Origin: Clostridia bacterium
GTDB lineage: Bacteria > Bacillota > Clostridia > Acetivibrionales > JAFADI01
Assembly (NCBI GenBank): GCA_026417615.1
Contig: JAOACY010000114.1
Coordinates: 1-49,146, forward strand
Direction: 5' to 3'
DNA: 49,146 nt
Shown: one piece after another, positions 41,884 through 49,146 of the stretch
Numbering within the stretch: position 1 is the stretch's first letter
Layout of the letters: each line of letters begins with the position of its first letter
The notes under the pieces: generated by a model
What the model saw: only the letters and a program-made list of their open reading frames with translations
The model's database searches: none
Told to the model about the DNA's origin: nothing
Program-made: the position numbers and the translations under genes

Positions 41884-42144
41884 TTACGTCTCCACCCTTA
41901 TTTCCAGCCTGTCAAATGTTACTTCTTCAAGGAACTGCTCCGGCGTAAAGAAGGTTCTCCTGTATGCGGCAAATTCCTTAGTGTTTTTCTTCAGCCACAA
42001 CGGCACCGGAACATCCAGTTCCGCGCACAAACTGATAAAGCATTCCTCCAGCCGATCTCTGAAGGCTGCTGTATCGTCATTATTTTCTGCCAAAGCATCT
42101 TTTACTGTCTTCGTATCTTTTACAATCCTTCCGAAAAGCTTCAA
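41884..42144 (-). CDS. Small protein of the leucine/isoleucine operon, function unknown
   Basis: The 86-residue soluble, helix-rich, acidic protein includes LEECFISLCAELDVPVPLWLKKNTKEFAAYRRTFF with the middle WLKKN and RRTFF segments conspicuous. No membrane segment or known motif is seen. The start is TTG at 42144, two bases after the cimA stop, with AAGGGG inside the last codons of cimA, so translation is coupled. Its position just before the operon terminator supports a real gene. A regulatory or accessory role for citramalate synthase is only a guess. Confidence 0.65.
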   Translation of the reverse strand: MKLFGRIVKDTKTVKDALAENNDDTAAFRDRLEECFISLCAELDVPVPLWLKKNTKEFAAYRRTFFTPEQFLEEVTFDRLEIRVET

Positions 42145-42146
42145 GC

Positions 42147-43715
42147 CTATAGCCCCTTCTCTTTTAAAAGCTTGTATTCTATTGAGTCAACAAGCGCCTT
42201 CCAGCTGGCATCTATAATGTCGGTGGAAACACCGATTGTCGTCCATGCTTCCCTTCCGTCGGAGGACTCAATCAGCACCCTTACCTTAGCCGCCGTAGCT
42301 GATTCTGAATCAAGAACCCTTACCTTGTAATCCGTCAGCTTCATCTGCCTTATGCTTGGATAAAATCTTTCCAGAGCCTTTCTCAAGGCTTTGTCAAGTG
42401 CGTTGACAGGACCGTCTCCCTCCGCTGCGGTTATCTCTTCCTCTCCGTCAACCTTTATCTTTATCATGGCGGAAGAATTTTTGCCCTCCAGCGAAGGCTC
42501 ATTGACAATAACCTTGAACTCCCTCAAGTCAAAGAAAGGAGTATACCTGCCGAGAGCCTTCCTGATCTCGATTTCAAAAGAGCTTTCGGCTCCTTCATAT
42601 TGATAGCCTTGATATTCAAGCTCCTTCAGCCTGTCTAGTATCTTCCTTGTCTCGGGAGAATCCTTCGTAATCTTGTCATCAACATTCCTTATAAGATTAA
42701 GCACCGCGCTCCTTCCTGCAACCTCAGACATCAGAAAGGTTCTCTCATTTCCCACAAATTCCGGATCAATATGCTCATAGGATTTGGGATTTTTTGATAT
42801 GGCATCTGCATGCATGCCGGCCTTATGTGCAAAAGCATATTTCCCGACATAAGGAGACCTTTCGTCAGGAACAACGTTAGCTATTTCATTTACAAATCTC
42901 GAAAGTGAGGTTATTTCTTCCAGCTTTTCTTGAGGTATACAGCTATAACCCAGCTTAAGTTGCAAATTTGGTATGATAACGCACAGGTTTGCATTTCCGC
43001 ATCTCTCTCCAAAGCCGTTTATTGTGCCCTGAACCTGACAAGCGCCTGCCTCTACGGCAATAACAGAGTTTGCCACAGCCATTCCGCTGTCGTTATGGCA
43101 GTGTATGCCAATTTGTACATTAAACTCTTTTACACATCTTGCAGTCGCTTCTCTAATCTCATCCGGAAAAGACCCGCCTGTGGTCTCGCAAAGAACCAGG
43201 CTGTCAGCTCCTGCATCGAATGCTGCCTTAAGAGTTTTCAAAGCATATTCCGGGTTTGATTTGTAGCCCTCAAAGAAAAGCTCTGCATCATATATTACTT
43301 CTTTACCCAGCTTTTTAAAGTATGCAATTGTATCATATATCATGTTGAGATTCTCATCAAGAGTGGTTTTTAGAATTTCAATGACCTGGAAGTCCCAGCT
43401 CTTTCCGAATATGGCCACTGCAGAGGTATCCGCTTTCAGCAGTGACTTCACGTTTGCATCTTCCTCCACAGCCACCCCTACTCTGCGAGTGCTTCCAAAT
43501 GAGACCAGCTTGGAGTTTTTAATCTGCAGCTTTTTCACCCTTTCGAAAAACTCCAGATCCTTTGGGTTTGAGCCGGGATTCCCGGCTTCAATATAGTCAA
43601 TGCCTATCTTATCCAAAGCCTCTACAATCTTAAGCTTATCTTCTACGGAAAAGGAAATTCCCTGAGCCTGTGCTCCGTCTCTTAGGGTTGAGTCATAAAT
43701 AAATATTTTTTTCAT
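42147..43715 (-). CDS. cimA: Citramalate synthase
   Basis: Condenses pyruvate with acetyl-CoA to (R)-citramalate, the first step of the threonine-independent isoleucine route. The 522-residue protein has the HMGL-like barrel with DSTLRDGAQAQG, YIEAGNPGSNPKD, GIHCHNDSGMAVANSVIAVEAGA and VQGTINGFGERCGNANL. A C-terminal LeuA_dimer regulatory domain (about 390-520) contains DGPVNALDKALRKAL. The AQAQG form of the first motif and GNPGSNP mark the CimA group rather than LeuA. GGAGG lies six bases ahead of ATG. A strong terminator separates it from leuA, so expression needs read-through or its own promoter. Confidence 0.93.
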   Translation of the reverse strand: MKKIFIYDSTLRDGAQAQGISFSVEDKLKIVEALDKIGIDYIEAGNPGSNPKDLEFFERVKKLQIKNSKLVSFGSTRRVGVAVEEDANVKSLLKADTSAVAIFGKSWDFQVIEILKTTLDENLNMIYDTIAYFKKLGKEVIYDAELFFEGYKSNPEYALKTLKAAFDAGADSLVLCETTGGSFPDEIREATARCVKEFNVQIGIHCHNDSGMAVANSVIAVEAGACQVQGTINGFGERCGNANLCVIIPNLQLKLGYSCIPQEKLEEITSLSRFVNEIANVVPDERSPYVGKYAFAHKAGMHADAISKNPKSYEHIDPEFVGNERTFLMSEVAGRSAVLNLIRNVDDKITKDSPETRKILDRLKELEYQGYQYEGAESSFEIEIRKALGRYTPFFDLREFKVIVNEPSLEGKNSSAMIKIKVDGEEEITAAEGDGPVNALDKALRKALERFYPSIRQMKLTDYKVRVLDSESATAAKVRVLIESSDGREAWTTIGVSTDIIDASWKALVDSIEYKLLKEKGL

Positions 43716-43742
43716 TCCAATCCTCCCTCCAAATGCTATATT

Positions 43743-43776
43743 AAAAAAAACAGCCTGGTTAGCCAGGCTGTTTTAA
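43743..43776 (-). terminator. Internal terminator between leuA and cimA
   Basis: On the minus strand AAAACAGCCTGG-CTAA-CCAGGCTGTTTT is followed by TTTT. This is a textbook terminator in the middle of an operon-like series. Confidence 0.9.
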
Positions 43777-43787
43777 ACTCTCCCGGC

Positions 43788-45320
43788 TTAGTTCTTAATA
43801 ATTATACCTTCTCCTATTTCACTTATAGCTCTGTTTATAGCATTAAGATAAGCCTTGACACTTGCCTCAATAATGTCAGTGCTTACTCCTCTTCCCAAAA
43901 ACACCTTGCTGTCCTTTGAAATCCTCACAGTAACTTCTCCAAGCGCGTCCTTTCCTTCAGTTACGGCATTCAACCCATAGGATTCAAGCTCAAAGCTTAT
44001 CCCTACGGCTCTTTCCATTGCATTAAAGGCGGCGTCGACCGGACCGTCTCCTGTAGCCGCTTCGGTAATTACGCTGTCGTTTTTTCTGAGACTAACAGCA
44101 GCTGTTGACACCACTTTGTTGCCGCTGCTGATCTGGAAGCTCTCAAGCTCAAAAATTTCAGGCACCTCAGACACCTTTTCCTCAATGAGAGCTTCTATGT
44201 CCCGATCTGTTACATTCTTCTTTTTATCCGCAAGGTTCTTGAACATTTCAAACGCTTTGTTTATTTCATCTGCACCCAATGTATAGCCCATTTCCTTCAG
44301 CCTGTCTTCAAAGGCGTGGCGTCCCGAATGCTTGCCCAGAACCATCCTGTTCTGTGCAAGTCCTATGGATTCAGGCGTCATTATCTCATATGTGCTCTTG
44401 TCTGCCAAAACACCGTGCTGATGAATGCCGGATTCATGGGCGAAAGCATTTGCGCCTACAATGGCCTTGTTCGGCTGCACAATTACACCGGTAAGGCTGC
44501 TTACCAGCTTGCTGGTCCTGTATATTTGAGTTGTGTCTATATTATGGCTTACACCATAGAAATTCTTTCTCGTATTGATTCCCATTACAATTTCTTCGAT
44601 GGCTGCGTTGCCAGCCCTTTCGCCAAGGCCGTTCACAGTACACTCCAGCTGTGTTGCGCCATTTTCCATCGCGGAAAGCGTATTTGCAACAGCCAGGCCA
44701 AGGTCATTGTGGCAGTGAACGCTCAAATCCACCTTGTCGATATTGCTTACGTTCTCCCTGATGCCTTTTATAAGCTTCCCAAACTCAGCAGGAGTTGAGT
44801 ATCCCACCGTATCGGGAACATTTATGACAGTAGCTCCTGCTTTTATGACTGCTTCAAAGACCTTATAAAGGAACTCCGGACGGGTCCTGCTGGCGTCCTC
44901 CGCAGAAAATTCAATCTCGCCGCAGAGCTTCTTTGCATACCTGACCATTGCTACAGCCCTTTCCAGCACCTCTTCTTCAGACATCTTCAGCTTATGCCTG
45001 AGGTGGATTTCCGAGGTTGCTATAAAAGTATGGAGCATGGGATTTTCAGCGCCGCGTACCGCCTCCCAGCCCCTGTCAATATCCTTCTCCACTGACCTGC
45101 ACAGGCTTGAAACCCTTACACCCTTTACCGATTCCGCTACTGCCTTCACTCCTTCGAAATCCCCGGGTGACGCAATGGCAAAACCGGCTTCGATCACGTC
45201 AACTCCCAGCTTCGCCAGCTGACGGGCAATCTCCAATTTTTCATGCAGGTTAAGGTTAACCCCCGGTGTCTGCTCGCCATCTCTTAATGTGGTATCAAGT
45301 ATTTTTATCTGTCTGGACAT
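43788..45320 (-). CDS. leuA: 2-isopropylmalate synthase
   Basis: First committed step of leucine synthesis, from 2-oxoisovalerate and acetyl-CoA. The 510-residue protein has DTTLRDGEQTPGVNL, VIEAGFAIASPGDFE, LSVHCHNDLGLAVANTLSAMENGATQLECTVNGLGERAGN written here as consecutive motifs HCHNDLG, ECTVNGLGER and GNAAIEE. It also has NAFAHESGIHQHG and a C-terminal LeuA_dimer domain with DGPVDAAFNAMERAV that senses leucine. ATG at 45320 has GGAGG nine bases ahead. A long palindrome lies between it and ilvC, and a terminator follows it. leuB, leuC and leuD are not in the window. Confidence 0.95.
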   Translation of the reverse strand: MSRQIKILDTTLRDGEQTPGVNLNLHEKLEIARQLAKLGVDVIEAGFAIASPGDFEGVKAVAESVKGVRVSSLCRSVEKDIDRGWEAVRGAENPMLHTFIATSEIHLRHKLKMSEEEVLERAVAMVRYAKKLCGEIEFSAEDASRTRPEFLYKVFEAVIKAGATVINVPDTVGYSTPAEFGKLIKGIRENVSNIDKVDLSVHCHNDLGLAVANTLSAMENGATQLECTVNGLGERAGNAAIEEIVMGINTRKNFYGVSHNIDTTQIYRTSKLVSSLTGVIVQPNKAIVGANAFAHESGIHQHGVLADKSTYEIMTPESIGLAQNRMVLGKHSGRHAFEDRLKEMGYTLGADEINKAFEMFKNLADKKKNVTDRDIEALIEEKVSEVPEIFELESFQISSGNKVVSTAAVSLRKNDSVITEAATGDGPVDAAFNAMERAVGISFELESYGLNAVTEGKDALGEVTVRISKDSKVFLGRGVSTDIIEASVKAYLNAINRAISEIGEGIIIKN

Positions 45321-45380
45321 AAATATCAACCTCCGCTATCAATCTCATATTCATAAATATCTTCTCTATATGTCTTCTGA

Positions 45381-45476
45381 ATGGATTCTGTTAAATGTAA
45401 AGGCATTATTGTTTAAAAGGAGTTGTTCTCCTTGTTTAACAATAATCCTTTACCCAGTTAACAGAATTCAAACCAT
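45381..45476. repeat. Long palindrome between ilvC and leuA
   Basis: The left arm contains ATTCTGTTAAATG, TAAAGG, ATTATTGTT and AGGAG; the right arm contains their complements CTCC, AACAATAAT, CCTTTA and GTTAACAGAAT. The two halves fold into one almost continuous stem of about 40 bp around TTGTT. It has no U-run and no reading frame. It would block or pause transcription, protect the ilvC 3' end, or be a palindromic mobile element. Confidence 0.8.
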
Positions 45477-45482
45477 TTTCTC

Positions 45483-46998
<1,516 letters not shown>

Positions 46999-47063
46999 TT
47001 TAATACCTCCACATAATTAATTCATGATATTTTTATTGTCATCCTGAGCTCTTAAATTGTCAA

Positions 47064-48692
47064 CTATAAAGTAGGCTCTTCCGGGTCAACGATGCATTCC
47101 AGCAAATACGGCCTGTCATCCGCAAGAAACCTTCCCAGAGCATCCCTTACCTGAGAATCGGAATCAATGCGCTCCCCTGTAAAGCCGTATGCCTCAACAA
47201 GCTTGACAAAATCCGGGTTGTCTTCCAGAAAAACCTGCGAATACCTGCCGCAGTATCTGTTTTTCTGCAGCTCTCTTACCATGCCCAGTCTTGAGTTGTT
47301 AAAAATTATTATTTTCACTCCAAGCTTGTGCTGCTTGATAGTTCCCAGCTCATTCATGGACATCTGGAAGCTTCCGTCCCCGCAAACCGCAACAACCTTC
47401 TGCCTTGGTGCGCCGAATTTGGCTCCGACTGCCGCCGGCAAGCCGTATCCCATGGTCCCCATTCCACCCGAACTGATAAATGTCCTAGGCTTCTTGACTT
47501 TGAAGTGGTTCGCAGCCCAAATCTGATTTTGTCCCACTTCCGTAGTAATTATGCTGTCCCTATCCAGCATATCCGAAAGCATAGAAAGCAGGTATTGGGG
47601 CTTAACCGCCACGCCTTCTTCTCCATCCCTGTGCTTTAGGGGATGCTCCTTCTTAATCCTCTTGATGCTTTCCATCCATTCATCCGCATTTCCCTTGACT
47701 GCAGTCTCAAGAAGCTCTTTTAGAATCAGCTTGACATCTCCCACAACCGGTATTGAGGTTCCGATGTTTTTCCCAATTTCAGCGGGGTCAATATCTATAT
47801 GGACGATTTTTGCCTTTTCAGCGATTTTGCTCGCTGTTCCTATAGCCCTGTCCGCAACCCTTGCCCCCATTATTATTACAAGATCCGCATTATGCAGGGC
47901 ATAATTTGCGGAATATACGCCATGGGACCCCAGCATCCCCAGGCTCAGCTCATGGTCCGCAGGGATTGCCCCGATACCCATAAGTGTTGTCGTCACAGGT
48001 ATACGCAGCTTCTCGGCCAGCTTGATAAGCTCCTCGGCTGCATTGGCATTAATCACTCCTCCGCCTGCGCAAATCACCGGTGCTTTTGCTTTGGCTATAG
48101 CGTCTGCAATCCTCCTGATTTGCAGAGAATGTCCTTTATAAGTTGGCTTATAACCTTTTATATCAATACTCTCAGGATATGCAAAGCTTATTTCCTTGTT
48201 TTGCACGTCAATCGGTATGTCGATAAGCACCGGCCCCGGCCTTCCTGTGGAGGCAATATGAAAGGCTTCTTTAATTATCCTTGGCAGGGCTTTTGCATCC
48301 TTTACAAGATAATTATGCTTGCAAAACGGAGCAGTGGCTCCCGTGATGTCAGCCTCCTGGAAGACGTCTCTTCCTATCAGCTCAGAAGACACCTGTCCTG
48401 TAATAGCAACCATGGGTATTGAATCCATATACGCCGTTGCGATGCCGGTAATGAGGTTTGTCGCCCCCGGCCCCGAAGTTGCAACGCAAACCCCTGTCTT
48501 TCCTGTAACACGGGCATATCCGCTGGCTGCGTGAGCCGCCCCCTGCTCATTGCGGGTGAGCACATGGGTAATGGCGGAATCCAAAAGACTATCGTAAAAA
48601 GGACATATTGCCGCCCCGGGATATCCGAATATTATATCTACCTTTTCCAGTTCCAAAGCCTTTATTATTGCTTGAGCCCCAGTTAGCTTCAT
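47064..48692 (-). CDS. ilvB: Acetolactate synthase large subunit
   Basis: The catalytic subunit joins two pyruvates, or pyruvate and 2-oxobutyrate, using TPP and FAD. The 542-residue protein has FGYPGAAICPFYD, the catalytic glutamate in RNEQGAAHAASGYAR, TSGPGATNLITGI, the middle FAD domain, and the TPP-magnesium motif CGDGSFQMSMNELGT ending in FNN. ATG at 48692 has GGGG nine bases ahead; an ATG at 48701 touches that site and is less likely. It is first in the branched-chain operon, behind a T-box and its terminator. Confidence 0.96.
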   Translation of the reverse strand: MKLTGAQAIIKALELEKVDIIFGYPGAAICPFYDSLLDSAITHVLTRNEQGAAHAASGYARVTGKTGVCVATSGPGATNLITGIATAYMDSIPMVAITGQVSSELIGRDVFQEADITGATAPFCKHNYLVKDAKALPRIIKEAFHIASTGRPGPVLIDIPIDVQNKEISFAYPESIDIKGYKPTYKGHSLQIRRIADAIAKAKAPVICAGGGVINANAAEELIKLAEKLRIPVTTTLMGIGAIPADHELSLGMLGSHGVYSANYALHNADLVIIMGARVADRAIGTASKIAEKAKIVHIDIDPAEIGKNIGTSIPVVGDVKLILKELLETAVKGNADEWMESIKRIKKEHPLKHRDGEEGVAVKPQYLLSMLSDMLDRDSIITTEVGQNQIWAANHFKVKKPRTFISSGGMGTMGYGLPAAVGAKFGAPRQKVVAVCGDGSFQMSMNELGTIKQHKLGVKIIIFNNSRLGMVRELQKNRYCGRYSQVFLEDNPDFVKLVEAYGFTGERIDSDSQVRDALGRFLADDRPYLLECIVDPEEPTL

Positions 48693-48719
48693 AGCTGACA
48701 TCCCCTCATTGTAATAGAA

Positions 48720-48762
48720 AATCCCTTCGAGCCTGTAGCAACACTACAGGGACGAAGGGATT
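48720..48762 (-). terminator. T-box-controlled terminator ahead of ilvB
   Basis: On the minus strand AATCCCTTCG and CGAAGGGATT enclose a second CCTGTAG/CTACAGG stem, followed by TTCT. It lies about 30 bases before the ilvB ATG. The left arm overlaps the region that would form the antiterminator with the T-box. Confidence 0.88.
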
Positions 48763-49000
48763 ATGTACTCTCCGTGGTTCCACCCTGATTCAATACGCCC
48801 TTGCGGATGTATTCTCAGCGGGTATCATTGAAACAATATACCCAGACCTTAACGCAGTCAACGTCACCATCTACATACAATTCAATGATGCGGCTCCGGA
48901 AGGAGTCATACATATGCCCCATGTACCGGTTCGCACCAACCACCGGCTCTCTTTGAGCAATATGAGCATATCTTTTTTCCATCATAGCTTTTAAAGTATA
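48720..49000 (-). promoter_or_regulatory. T-box leader of the ilv-leu operon
   Basis: Minus-strand leader with the T-box proper GGGTGGAACCACGGAG (48785-48770), the stem I distal block AGAGAGCCGGTGGTTGGTGC followed by GAACCGG, and CTCC-TTCC-GGAG after the specifier region. Uncharged tRNA binds such leaders and prevents the terminator from forming. The terminator stem follows directly (48720-48762). The three bases at the usual specifier place read ATG in my alignment rather than a clear Ile, Leu or Val codon, but the register is uncertain. Confidence 0.9.
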
Positions 49001-49010
49001 ATTGTAAATA

Positions 49011-49039
49011 ATTTTATCAACGCTTTCATTCACTGTCAA
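49011..49039 (-). promoter_or_regulatory. Promoter of the ilv-leu operon
   Basis: Minus strand: consensus TTGACA (49039-49034), 17-base spacer, TAAAAT (49016-49011). Transcription starts near 49004. I see no supported gene in the remaining bases to 49146. Confidence 0.85.
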
Positions 49040-49146
49040 TAACTAAATACCTAAAAGCTATAAAACCGTAAAAAAGATTACAAGAACACCTTATTATTGG
49101 TTGTCCCCTCTATTTTCCCAATACCGTAGCCGTAACAAAAAGACTG

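Noticed and set aside
48815-49039. A 74-codon open frame on the minus strand
   Set aside because: It runs through the promoter and T-box leader; the conserved RNA explains the sequence.
49110-49145. Possible C-terminal tail of a protein entering from the right edge (SLFVTATVLGK then stop, minus strand)
   Set aside because: Only eleven residues and no family pattern; too short to support.

Overview
The window looks like chromosomal DNA of an anaerobic, spore-forming, plant-polysaccharide-degrading clostridium of the Ruminiclostridium/Acetivibrio (cluster III) type. Evidence: sporulation genes (spoVB, spoIIE), a SigI/RsgI sigma/anti-sigma pair next to a secreted carbohydrate-binding protein, isoleucine made through citramalate (cimA), a T-box-controlled ilv-leu operon, and strong AGGAGG ribosome-binding sites. 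The species call is inference; no database was searched.

Layout. 1-2000: the first codons of a CtsR-controlled hsp20, an inverted repeat that may be a structured RNA, and spoVB. 2000-5800: a c-di-AMP riboswitch driving a NlpC/P60 wall hydrolase, a muramoyl-alanine amidase, dusB and a DUF1638 gene. 5880-11370: a purine salvage operon, xpt followed by a BMP-type nucleoside ABC transporter. 11367-13462: a 2.07 kb insert bounded by a 29-bp direct repeat of the tRNA-Arg(CCG) 3' end and carrying one membrane glycosyltransferase-like gene. 13570-19130: a five-gene ABC-2 exporter operon of unknown substrate. 19340-22800: a small tail-anchored protein, spoIIE with a Spo0A-type promoter, and tRNA-Met/Glu/Val. 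22870-31100: mazG-like, gdpP, rplI, dnaB, tilS, hpt and ftsH; this order and the tRNA-spoIIE neighbourhood resemble the Bacillus subtilis origin-proximal region. 31200-33450: pheA and rpsF-ssb-rpsR. 33470-38430: manA, a diguanylate cyclase and glgB. 38480-41830: sigI-rsgI and a secreted CBM protein. 41880-49040: ilvB-ilvN-ilvC-leuA-cimA behind a T-box.

How parts connect. Two second-messenger circuits are visible. c-di-AMP is degraded by GdpP and sensed by the riboswitch ahead of the wall hydrolase; c-di-GMP is probably made by the GGDEF protein. SigI/RsgI appears to control itself and the adjacent CBM gene: both have ACCCC and CGAA boxes 20 bases apart. Branched-chain amino acid genes are gated by a T-box, an internal terminator and a long hairpin.

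The least explained material is non-coding. It includes five related intergenic repeats (one an 86-bp MITE-like copy with 16-bp terminal inverted repeats and a possible 7-bp target duplication), a 54-bp repeat on both sides of ftsH, a ~95-bp palindrome between ilvC and leuA, and the inverted-repeat element at 150-375. Start codons were chosen from ribosome-binding sites and family N-termini, so several genes are shorter than their longest open frame.
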